Source of the DNA: Chinchilla lanigera
Lineage: Eukaryota > Chordata > Mammalia > Rodentia > Chinchillidae
Assembly (NCBI RefSeq): GCF_000276665.1
Contig: NW_004955459.1
Coordinates: 11,696,627 to 11,760,626 of the forward strand
DNA length: 64,000 nucleotides
Direction: 5' to 3'
Shown: positions 1-12,100 of the stretch, one piece after another
Position numbering within the stretch: position 1 is the stretch's first letter
Layout: every line of letters begins with the position of its first letter
Program-made: the position numbers and the translations under genes
Notes under the pieces: model-generated
Database searches by the model: none
Seen by the model: only the letters and a program-made list of their open reading frames with translations
Told to the model about the DNA's origin: nothing

Positions 1-1871
1 TCTCTCGTATTAGCTAAGTTTCTGTGGCTTGCCTTTGCAGTTGCCCTCTGGAAATGTGCTTATAACATTTGTAGAGGCTGTGACATATCTGACATTCAGG
101 TCCTGCCACTTACTAAAACGTTCAGTAAACGGAAAATATGGAAGCACTTTCAGCAGTTTTATGCCATTAGAATAATAATTTTGGATTTGTGTGACTATTG
201 TCCTAATTAGGGAAATGAAGACTTTAGAAGTAGTGTCGTTACTTCTTACCTAGTGTTTTTAAAAGTTATTTTATAACCTATTTTTACTTTTGAACCTTAC
301 AAGGACTGCTTCTGTCCATTAAATGTTTTGGTTAACACTAGATATTGACCTTCATTTATGTCCTGCATTCTCTACTTAGGATATCTGATCCCTTGATGTA
401 AGTATATCTCCTCCTGCTCCTTCTGCTGTGCTGACAGAGGTTCCTGCTTTGCCTTACAGCCTAGCCCTTGTTGGGTGGCTGGAACTAACTGCACTTATTA
501 GCATCTCCCTGAATGAGCATCTGATGGCTTCTTCCTTTAGGGTACTGGAGAAAACCAGGAGGAAGGAGATTAGGCTTAATGTTTATAATTTTCCAAGGAA
601 AGGCAATGACTTTTTTATTTGAGATGATAATATGAAGGCAAGTCTTTCCTTCTGAAGGATAAAAACTAGTCTATCTAATAACAATCTGAGTTAGTTCGGG
701 CCCTAAGCCAGATGTGACCATCATGATACCAGCTTTAATGTTAAAAATAAATATAAATAAAGCAAATTCCTCCTTCTAGGAGCTTAAGAGGCAGGCCTGA
801 AAGATTATGTATAATAGGTAGTTATTTTACACTGTGTAATGAGTGTGCATTTGGTATAAATGAAGAAGCACACAACTGTGAGGGTAACCTGCTTTTAAGT
901 GGTGAGAAGAGTTTTTCTCTATCTTTATAGAGGAATACATGGGACTTGGGGAAGGAGTCATTCAGATTTAGTTGTTTATTTCTCCATTTGGATAATTCAT
1001 GAAGTGTCTGGGCCTTAGATAAGGGCTCACTACCTGAGGGTGTGTCCTCTGCCCCAAGGCTCTCCACAGAGTAAAGGCCTGGAAAAACAAGGAATGTTAC
1101 AGATGCAAAGACATCAGTGGGAAGCTTTGGTGAGACCTTGTGTTGGTCAGGGTTCCCTGTGTGAGAACAGAATCCTGCTACTAGTTTCAGCAGAAGGATT
1201 TCACTGATCACAGTGAGTGATGGGCAGCAGGCTGATCTCCCAGGCCTCACAGTAGAGCTGGACCAAGGGAGCTGCTTCTGACTGCATGCTTAGGAAGCTA
1301 GCTAGCAACCTGGAGAATTAGGGAGCTGGTGCCACAGCTGCCCACAGCATACCATGCCACTTCTGCCCAAATCAGGAAGCCCTTGCTGCAAGACCAGGAA
1401 GCCGTTGTGATAGCTGCTACCTCAAAACCACACTCCTGTGCTCTTCAGTGGATCCTCTGTGCCCTCCTTTTCTCCTCATTTAGCTGTTCCTCATTCACAA
1501 CTCCAACAAATGCTTCCAATTGATGAGACTAAACAGCAGTCAGAACCCTAGCTGTCAGAAGTATGGAAAATAGTCTTTTTTTTCCTGCTTCTGCAGTAGT
1601 ACTACAAAAAGATACAATTGATATTGATTAGGCCAGTTCACAGAGTGTGCCCTAACGCCCTTTACAGAATTTGTGTGGAGACCTAAATAACTTTAGATTC
1701 AGTTTGCTGTACTTTAATGCTGCAATTTTGTGCCCAAAGGATGGTAACATTGCCTAGGTCTCCAGTTATGACAGAAAACTCAGGCTACATTTACAGCATC
1801 TTGATTTCTGCATTTTTTATTTATGTTTAGTTTATTAATTCAGTAAGAATTAGAGATACAAAATGTAAGAG

Positions 1872-1955
1872 GGAGGCTGGGAGGTAGTTCCATACAAGTA
1901 TGCTTGTTTAGCATGGATGAAGCCTTGGTTTCAGTCCCCACGATCAGAAAAGGAA
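1872..1955 (+). mobile_element. ID-like SINE, diverged
   Basis: It reads 'aggctgggaggtagttc' and 'ggtttcagtcccca', the tRNA-like A-box and B-box layout of ID elements with many changes. Confidence 0.5.
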
Positions 1956-2082
1956 GGTGGAATGTAAAAGCAGGATCGTTATCCTCAAGAAGAAGGATGC
2001 AGATATATAACTAGGTAGTTGGATGTAATTGCTTCTGGGAAATGAGAGGAGTCTGCCCAGATGTCAGATCTATGCACCAGGG

Positions 2083-2083
<1 letters not shown>

Positions 2084-2137
<54 letters not shown>
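2084..2137. repeat. (TG)n microsatellite
   Basis: It is a perfect TG repeat of 27 units in an early intron of the window. Confidence 0.98.
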
Positions 2138-3143
2138 GGGTGCTTTGGAGAGAAAACTGCTTTAGTGCTGAGGGGTTGAGGGGTTGAAGGGTGAAAGGCA
2201 AATCAGGAAATGAAAGAGAGAAGAGTATGTGCCAAGTTCCCTGTTCAGGAAGTAGATGGAGCAGGAGTGTACAAGGTGGCAGTGAAAAGCTGCACTGGAG
2301 CTGCTGAGGAGATCCCTTTTCTCCTGAGAGGAGAGGCCTGCCGGTGACACGCTGCACCAGGCACCATGAAGTTGGATAAAGAATGAGCAGGAAGATGGGA
2401 GGGAATGAGGCTTCAGCTCCAGCACAGTAGAGGCAGCATGTGGGTCAGGCAGGTGAGGCACGGCATACGTGGGGACAGAGTAAAGTGTGTAATTTGTTTT
2501 TCTTAAGTGGGTGCATATAACTTTGATGTGAGGCTGGGTGTTTTGCATTATGTTTTTGTTTTAGGTTTAATAGTTTTTGCTTTGTTATACTTGTTTTTTT
2601 TAAGATGTAAATTAATTAGAGCCAGAAGGTAAACTAACTTAAGTGGAAGTGCATTTCTGTGTGTGTGTGTTTTAATTCAAGTTGCATTAAGTGAATGCAC
2701 ATTACTGACATCATGCCTGGGTTATGTTTGAAAATAAAAAAATGTGCTGGATTTGAAGTTATGAAAGTGACATTACAGAACATGTTTGGCTTGAGCAAAC
2801 ACAGTTGCATCTGTTTATACAGATATTTTAAAGGCTGTTAGCATACATTGTGGTTCTGAAATTCAGTTCCTGATTCAAAGAGTAATGATGGCGCTTAAAA
2901 TGTATAATCTGCCAACGAAGAGTCCCTATTTATAGTAATTGTGTAGCAAATAGATAACTGACCCTTTATGCAAAGAATGGTGGACTGTGTTTCTGGGTAA
3001 GGCATTTGAAACATTTTCTCTAGGCACTAAATAGCCTGAATTCTCTTTAGTGCTTGTCATATAAAATTCAAACCAGAATGCATTTGACAGATTTTATTGT
3101 GATTTTTGAATAATAACTGAACTCTGCTTTTTGTGGCCTGCAG

Positions 3144-3180
3144 GAGATACGGATTTAGCCGGCAGAACAAAACAGAGAAG
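3144..3180 (+). CDS. CCDC93: CCDC93 coding exon 1 of 17 in window (37 nt)
   Basis: The acceptor is ctgcag and the donor is gtaaga. The exon opens with the last base of a split Arg codon and then reads [12 protein letters not shown] (human RYGFSRQSKMEK, about residues 208-219). At 37 nt it is very short and not a multiple of three, so skipping it would shift the frame. Confidence 0.93.
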
Positions 3181-6100
3181 GTAAGAGAAAAGCATAGATA
3201 ATGGGTGAGAATATTTGAGAGGTGTAAGTGACCACCTATTGGCCTCTATCAGACACTGACAGCCTGGAACGCAGCTCCCTGGAGAGCCTCTCAAGAGTGG
3301 CTGGTCCTGGGTAAGGGGAGGTGGCAGGGATGTGCCAGCTTCCCTTGGCCCCTGTGTATCTGTCCTGGGATTTCTGTTCTGCCACCTCTGCAGGCTGAGC
3401 ACTTTCACCTCTGGTGCTGGAGGGGGAAAGGTGATTGAAAGTAGGTCATGTGGGGTCTAAAAATCCTGTCCCAGAATGAGGGCCTCTAGACAGGTGTGAG
3501 CAGGGTACTAGCAGTGAGATGACCTACATCTATAAATTATAGGCCTGCCCACCAAAAGACAGCTGAGTATGAAAGAGCCAAGTAAGTCAAGTTGGGATTC
3601 TCTAACTTCACAAAGGAGTCTGAATGATTTCTTCTCACTTGTGTATTTATTAGTGATGCTTAGCTGTTAGTAGCAGAGGAGGCACATAGCTCTTACAGTG
3701 CCAAACCCTGTGTTCCAGGCACTTTGTTAAGAGATCTGCATGCATTGTTTCACTTAACAGTTCTATGAGGAGGATACTTGGTCCTGTTTTTTGGGTCACA
3801 AAACTGATGCTCAGAGAGCTTCTGTGATTTGTCCAAGGTCACACAACTTTAAAGTGCTATAATAAGAATCCAAATCCAGGTCTGTATGACATCAAAGACT
3901 ATGCTTGTAGTCATTCCTTTTGTGATTAAAGAGAGCCCACTAAAGTGGCTGGTAGCCTTGTAAAAATAGGGTCCCTCAGCTTGAGATCTATTAGTAATTT
4001 CTTTTCTCATTTTGTACCTAACCTCAGATTTCCTCAACTAGGACATGCTCTCTACCGCTCTTCTGCCACCCCTTCCCTTGTCCAGTTCCCACACCCCTCT
4101 GTGCCCTCCTATAGGACTGACAGTGACCAGGAGCATATGTTCTAAAGCTAGACTGACTGATTTCAAATCTGAGTGCCTCCCCTTCACTGTGTAACTTTGG
4201 ATAATTTGCATAACCAATATACCTTCGCTCACAGCATCTGTAAAATGGGGGTGGTCATTGTATCTGCCTCAGAGCATTGTGAAGATTAAGATGTAAAAGA
4301 CCTAGAATGATCCAACACACAGTAAACATTTAATAAGCAGGAACTACTGTTAGCATTAGGTTATTCGCAGTTAGACGTGTACTGATTATGATGCTTCTTT
4401 CTTGGTTTTCTTGTTTTTCCCCATATTTGTGTTTTATTCAACCAGATAATCATTTCTTGCATAGTGTTTTGTGAAGTTGAATTATGTGATATGTCATCTG
4501 GTATATAGCAAGGGATTGATTATACATTTAATTTGATGATATATAAGTTGAATCAGAAGAGAATTTTGTGCATATGACTGTATTCTCAGATAAGACAGTT
4601 TGGCTAAGACAAAAAAAAAGTGATGAGATGTCTCTGAAATAGTATACAAATTGGGCTTGTTTTGTCATTCTTATATCATATGGCCCAATTGGATTGGAAT
4701 CTTACCCCTGTGAATATATCCAAGTAGGCAAGAGTCCATGGTCTTTTGTGGGGAATGATAGACTTGTTACAGAAAAGTGTCCTGGAGTTGGGATGGCTGA
4801 GAAGGGCATGTCAGGCTAATCCTCACCTGCAAACCTGATAGCCAGAGATCAGCAATGAGCCTGAAGTCAACTTGGTGGCAGATGGTGGAGACAGGATTAA
4901 AACCAGGAACTCTAGGCTTTTAGCCCATGTTTGAGAAAGAGCAGTTCAATGCAGGGTGCCTTGGGCTGGCACAGAACATTGAGAGCCAGTGGCTACATGT
5001 ACATGAAGCAGGTTGATCAACAGAAGAAGCAGTTTAATTTTTTTTTTTTTTTTTGCCTTCAAACTAGTGGTTTTCAAACTTATTTGATCACTTGTAGCAC
5101 TAAAAATCTTATTTTATATTATGATTCAGTACACATATTCATACTCCCCCCAAAACAAAGCTGCCATTGAATAATACTGTACTGAATGCTTTACCACCTA
5201 CGAAGCAAGCTAATGTATATTATTTTATTTATGTAGATTCTAGTAATACCTGTTAAATTACCCACTACTAGATCTCAAGTGGCAGTTGAAAGAAACACTG
5301 CCTTGCCTGTGACCTGTCCTTAAAGGTGTTAGAGTAGGAGGAAGACAAAATCAGAGTAGAAGAATAAGTCTGGCAGATGTGACCTGGCATTTATTTCATC
5401 AGTGAGCAGGTGGGAAATGGAGACAGGCATCAGCCAGACCTTGAGTGTAATGTGGCTGCAATGTAGTTGAATGCAAGCTTTGGCTCTGACTGTCCAGTGC
5501 CGCTCAGAGGCTCATTCAGCTGTCCAAATCTGCGTGTTTTAACAGGCTCATGACTCTTTGCAGTGTTGTCTTCTCTGCTGAGTTACCAACTCTGTTGCTC
5601 AGCTGTTTTTATGTCTTCCTTTGCAGCCTGAGGACAAGAAAACACCACTTCCTGCAGGGCTGTCAGCTACAGAAAAAGCAGATGTCCATGAGGAAGATGA
5701 GCTTCAAGCAGCTGAAGAGGTACGTTCTCTGTATAGGTCCTTTGAGGTTTCAGTCATTTGAGGAGAAAGTTACTCCCATCCTTAGCTTTCCCAGATGGCC
5801 AGCCAGGAGCTGGCCTTGTATCCAGTTCTCTTTCATCGCCTGTCATGTGGCTCGCCGTAAAACCAGATCAAGAAAATGACCCTGCGATGCCATTACAGAG
5901 ACCTACAGGGGCATTTGTTCAGTCTTACATGAGCAGAGCCACTCACTGCTGCTCCTTCTGTTCCTCTTTCAGCAGCGTATTCAGTCACTGATGACCAAGA
6001 TGACCGCCATGGCAAATGAGGAGGTGAGGGGCCATGGGTAAGGGTGAGGGGAGATACAGAGGAGGATTTGGCTCTTGTGGCTCTGCTTTGGCAGGCCTCT

Positions 6101-9100
6101 TCCTACGGGGACCCTGGCTCTTAAGCAGTAATGTCTTTTGTTCCTTAGGGTTCCCTTTTGGGAAGGTGTTCTATAACATATAGGATTACAGTCTGCAGAG
6201 ACCCATAAAACGGAGACTTGAGGGCCTTTGTGAGAATAGGATGTTCCTGCCTGCCAGCTGACCTTGCAGGTCTCTACCAGAAAGGGGGGTCAGCCCTGCC
6301 TCCTTATAACCACAGATTCCACTGTCCCAAAAGAGCCCCCATCTTCTGCCTCTTTTCAGTATCATTACGTAGGAGATGGCGTTCAGAATTCATGTTGGTC
6401 TTCTCAGAGCACAGGGCCCATCCAAAATGTTTAGCCAGGTACAGTAGTTGGAAGGATCATTTCGTCTACAGTAGAGATGTTTGGGACCCTGAGGTTTCTT
6501 GTCTTCTGGCATTTGCTCTTTTCTTCTTTTGCGTCCTGGGCCCATGAAATACCTTACTGGCTCTATTCAGTGGCCATCAAGAGGCCTGGGAATGGGGCAG
6601 GGAGGGTAAAGAGTGGTTTCCAGGGATACCCAGGACCTGAGGGGAAGCTGACACAGCTGAGTGAGTGAGGAGGTGGCAAGGTAGCTTTTACTTTTGTCCT
6701 GAGACTGTTTTCTTCCTTGTTTATGATTAATAAGTGGACAAAAGGGAAATTATTTTTCCCCTGGAAATATTATCTGTTTTGCAATAATACTCAGTGTTTA
6801 GGTTTTCCAGTTCTGTTAAAGGCATGACCTGGCCTTGAGAGCATACCCCATGTGATTGCAGAGCCGTCTCACCGCAAGCTCCGTGGGCCAGATCGTCGGC
6901 CTCTGCTCTGCTGAGATCAAACAGATTGTGTCTGAGTATGCAGAGAAGGTAGGTGCTGGTGCCCCTGGAGTGTGTGACTCAGGCAGCTCCCCAAGGCTTT
7001 GCTCTCACACTTCCCCAGTCCTTCCCATTGCAAGTTGTAGAGTTTGATTGTAATTCATCCAGCATTTGTCAGAAACAGATACCAGGCTTTGCCACACACA
7101 GACATCAGCATTTGCCCATTAGCTAAATTAATTTTGTTCTGCAGTGCCCATTTTTCTCTAAATATTAAGAGAAAATTTGTCTTTCAGAGCTGTTATCACA
7201 TTTGATGCATTGTAGCCTGAGGTATAGCATAGGCATTTTTTCTTCCCTACCAGGCTTCTTATAACTCTGGCTCAGTTTGGCAATTGGACTGAGGAATGAG
7301 GCTTTTTGCCACTTAGGAGATAAACCCCATAACTCAGCCAAGCCCAAGGCAAAATTTTTTGTTCTATTTTATTAAAAGAATATAGAATGAACAAAAGCCT
7401 CAAAGTCATATTTCAGCATTAGATTTTTTTTCCATCCTAAGAGACAGGAGGACCTTGAATATTTCAGAGAGGTGGTGATTAATCATTTTGCTCATAACTG
7501 ATTCTGGTCTGGCTGAGATGTAGTATCCGTAAGATCAGATTTACAGGGCATTGTTTAACATCTCTCCTTCCTCAGCCATACTCACTCTGCTGCCTTAAAG
7601 TGTTGATGTCTGTTGAAGCATTTAGCTTTGCTTTCCTTGTCTCAGAAGCCTTGATGAAAAATTAGTTCTCCCTCCACACTCTGTGCAAAATGACCTTCTG
7701 AAATGATTGCACAGGTGGTGTAGTCAGGGAGAAGGTGTTGCCTATAACTTGGGGATGTGATCTGTCCAATTTGCGAAGGTGCTAATGAGCAAGACAGTCA
7801 GTAGGACAGAATGTCTGGGGCAGGTTTCCCCATTCCCCAAACACATACTTAGCATGAACTTTCTTATTCCGCTCTCACAGACGCCAGTTTCCTCTCCTTC
7901 TCTTTACCCCAATTTTCTATTTACCATTGATCTATGTCATCTGAGATTTGACTATTAAAGAATTCTACTTATCTTAGAAGAACAAATAAATGGTTTGACA
8001 GTGTAGTTGTGAAAAAAGTGATTAATTGACTGCCTACTGACAGTACACACACTTGAATGGTGGGGGTTAAGTCTGTATCACCCTTTGTTCCCATGTTACT
8101 GAATCCAGTTTTTTTGCGGGGAGGGATGCGGATAACTAGATCAGGCCATTCACTCCCACCCTCCTATTTCTACAGGGGCTCTGATTTCTGTTTCTAGACT
8201 TAATCAGCTGTTAGCAGATAAGAGATCTGATTTTGGTAAGATGGAAAATAAGCAAGAGATCCACCTCTGCTTGGATGTGCACCCATCCTTTCCAGCCCTC
8301 TCCTCCTCTAGTAAGGGGGAATCTTGTATACCTTCCCCAGCCAGTTCTACCTTTATTAGCTCTCCTTCTGGGTGTCTGCCTCATCTTTTGAGCTTGCTCT
8401 TACCCTTATGTAGTGGTCTCTACCCAACTTGGAGGGCTGCATTCTGGTACTGATCCTGTACTATCTCCTTCCTCATTCTGTTTTTCTAGAATAGAGTGAA
8501 GTTAGAAGTAATTTGGAACTAGAGATGCCAAACGCCTTTCCAAGGGTAAAATTTTACATGCAAATTGTAGGTCAGGTACTCAGTGCTTGTTTTCTTGAAT
8601 AGATCACAAAGCATTAAAATTGCTGGTTTTAAAAATTAAATTCCTTTTCATTTTACTCCTGTTTCACAGTTATTTCACATTTGCTTTGGCCCTAGATATC
8701 CGTGATTGTGCATAGTTGCAATCTTCATTATGTCAAAGAGAAATGAGACAGTGCAGTGGTTAGAAACACAGTTTGTTGAGTCATATCTTGTTTCTTATCA
8801 TTTGCTCCACTTCTCCGATAGGTAATCTTGGCCAGTACCTACTTTCTCTTTGCCCTAGTATCTTCATTTGTAAAACAAGAATAATAGTACTTTTCTGGCA
8901 GACATTTTGAAGATTAAATGATAGGTGAGCATAGAATGCCTCAACTGATGCCTAGCATACTATATAGCTTTTTGGCTATTTTCATTTTTTGTATGTTTTG
9001 GTTTTTTTTCAGTTCTGGGAAAGGAACCCAAGGCTTCACTCATGCTAGGCAAGCACTATGCCACTGAGAGCTACATCTGTGACCCTTTTTTGCTTTTATT

Positions 9101-12100
9101 TTTATTTATTTTTTCATTACATCATATCTGAGACATTTTCCATGAGTCTAATCTTCACATTTATTTTGACATCTATACAACCTCTGTTAATACAACACAG
9201 TTCACCAGAAAGTTCCCTAACATTAAACTTCTAAGTGGTCCCTGTTTGCCTTGTAGATAATACTATGAAATCTGAGCCAGTAGTTTCTGCTGAAAGGTTT
9301 CCTCAGCCGTGAATGGTTAGATTATGACTCTTCCTCTGTGCTGCATTCCAAATAAGTTGTAACAATATAAAATACTATCAGTGGTGAAGGGGCTTCCTAG
9401 CATGCCCCACCATTTCGCCAAGTGGTCATTTGTCTGACTTGATGCCTAGTAACTATAAAAAGGGCCACTGAGGACTGAAGATGGCTCCATGTTTTTGTTT
9501 GCTGTTTTCTCCTGTGAGTTGTCCACTAGATTTTGCTCACTTATCTATTGGAAAAAGTGATGCTTTCCCTGTAAAACTGAATAAATCTGTTCTAGATTTG
9601 AATATTTTACACTGTGATGCAAATATTTCTCAAGTACTTCATTTTATTTTGTGTTATTTTTCATTATATGCAAAGAATTTGTATCTAAATTAGGTCAGTC
9701 CATTTCTTTTTATCGTTTCCAAATGAGAAGTTAATTGCTTTTCCATGGACTGACAAAGTAGTCTGTTACTTTTTCGCTAGTCTTCTGTTAATTGTGTTTA
9801 ATTCCCTAACCTTCATATGAGTTTATTTCTATTCTTCTTTGTAACTTTGGAGACTCACTGAGTGCCCACCAGTGTTGGTATTCAGTAAATTAGTATGTGA
9901 TGCAATACCCATTTTGTACATGAAGGAGTTACAGGTTAAAGAACTTAAGTGATTTCTCCTATACTTGATAACTAAGTTCTAGGTTTGAATACATCAAGTT
10001 TCTGCCTTTGAAACTTGTCTCATTAGGTAGATGGAACTTTCTTAGGGAAAAGCAAGGATAGGCCATCCTTAGTGTCCACCTTCAAGGCCTCCTTAGGCTC
10101 CCTTCCCACCCCACTGCACTGTGGAAGGAAGAGGACAGGGAACTGACTGCAGAAACAAGTAAAAGTGAAAGTGATGCAACCTGGGCACTCTCACAGAATC
10201 ACAACTAACCTACAAAAGCTGTAGCAGTTTCTGTTTGGGTGTCCGAATGGCTTTTCATACTACTGCAGAATACCACATAAGGTCCTCATCTAGCTCCTTA
10301 AAGTGTAGCATCGAAGCCAGAATACTGTCAGCATCTTGATCTTTTTCCATAATGAGATATTTGTTAGGTAATCAATGGCCTTATTTGTAGAGCTTTTTTC
10401 TTAATGGGTCTTGGAAATTTTCTTGTACAGCAATTAAGAAATTCTGGCACCATTGCTTTTGACTTTTTGCTTCCAAGGACCAGTCTCTGGCAGTTAGTCA
10501 GAGGCCTCTTATCTTGAAGTTAATTCTTTCAAGAGAAGCTAGAGATCTCATCAGGTAATTAGACCGTGGGCATCATCCAAGGATGCACATGTGGAAACAC
10601 AAATAAAGGAAAGTCTTCTCTAGAGAATGTAGATAACCACATTTGATTACAATAGATTTTATCTCTTTCTACCATAGTGTTTTTTTTAATTTATGATATA
10701 ACCAGCACGCAAGACTGCTTCATCAGTTATTTCACTTCTCTGGCTATTGTGCCACATAAGCATTTGGATTGCAAGCGATAAGGGATCTGCTGGTGGTAAG
10801 CAAAAGAGAGCCTTTATCAAGTCTCAGAACTAGGAGTTCTGGGGTGCTGACAGCCTTGTCATGGCCGTTCACCCTTTCTTAATTTGGGTTTTTTTGTTGT
10901 TGTTGTTGTTTTTTGTTTTTTGGCTCATTGTCCTAGAGGGCTGGCCACAGATTGTTTCAGTGTTATGGTGTATTCCTCATATCTGTATGTAAAGTCCTAA
11001 GAAATCAGGCAGGATGGCACACACCTGAAGTCCCAGCTGCATGAAGCAGGAGGATCATAATGGGAGGCTAACCTAGGCAATTTAGTGAGACCCTGTTTGA
11101 AAAAAAAGAAAAGAAGGAGAAAGGAAAAAAGAAAAGCTGGCATCTAGCCCAGTGATAGAATATACCTAGCATGCACAAAATCCTAAGGAAAGATGCTTCT
11201 CTGTTTGCATGGATTGAATCTGTATTTGTCCTTAGGCCAACTGTTGTGTCCTAGAGTTGAATCTTTTGACTGGCAGCCTTTTTGAACTAGTGAGAGTGGG
11301 AAGTCTGATTTCCTAAAGGAAGGGAAACAGTTGGTATTACTAAACTAACACATGGTTGGCAATTCTGTGGGTCCTTGTTCTTACTAGAGCCTCAGGAAGT
11401 TTGTTTACTAATTGGGTGGAATCAATGGAAAAGAATCCATTGTTAAAATGCCATCTAATTGAATGGAATCAACCCAAACGAATCAGTTAATATGTCATCT
11501 GTCCTCTAGAACTAGATGGCCTTTTGTTCTTTTCTCCTTGGTTTTATAACCTTTTTTTTTTCCAGTTAGTGAAAGAAGACTTCTTAAAACATTTTCAAAG
11601 AAAATTAGTATAATTTTGGAGACATTTTAAATCTTTAGCTTGATTTCTTTCTGCCAGAAAACTGGCAGGGCAGGGATAGTTTCATGTAAGTCATGGGGTC
11701 AGTCAACCTATAGAAAGATAAACAGCAGACTGATACTGGTATCTCATTTCAAAAAGGAGAAGAAAAAATAAAACCAAAGCAAGAGCAAAACTTAGCAGGC
11801 CAAGTATTTAAGTCCTATAGCTCCATGTTCGGGGCACACAGTGGTAAAATGTGAGTTCCAAAGGGCTTGGGCAGTCTCACCCCAGTAGCCTTGCCATTAC
11901 AGCCAACACAGCCTCTCTCTTGGGTTGCTTCTGCTCATGGCCTACAGCCTTCCTAGGCAGATAGTCCATGTTACTGGCATCTTTGACTTTCTGGGGCCTC
12001 CACTGCACTTCTGGCTTCATTCTCCCAGCTTCACACAACTTCCCTTTCTGGGGCTTCTTTCCTCACAGCTTTTTCTTTGAAATCTGGGTGGAAACCTCCT

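Larger units (their letters stand above)
1..3143. other. CCDC93 intron, 3' part
   Basis: No coding exon is seen. The human sequence upstream of RYGFSR (residues about 175-207) has no match here. It holds an ID-like SINE (1872-1955) and a TG microsatellite (2084-2137). The stretch from about 1140 to 1580 reads like a diverged interspersed repeat of a family I cannot name. Confidence 0.7.
3181..5626. other. CCDC93 intron
   Basis: It contains two MIR copies in opposite orientations (3695-3907 and 4145-4345). Otherwise I see only unique A/T-rich sequence and short homopolymer runs. Confidence 0.7.

Noticed and set aside
2070..2357. Minus-strand frame with a Thr-His repeat
   Set aside because: The repeat is only the translation of the TG microsatellite.
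5550..5991. Overlapping plus-strand frames through exons 5627 and 5973
   Set aside because: They use the wrong frame for CCDC93 and read through splice sites.
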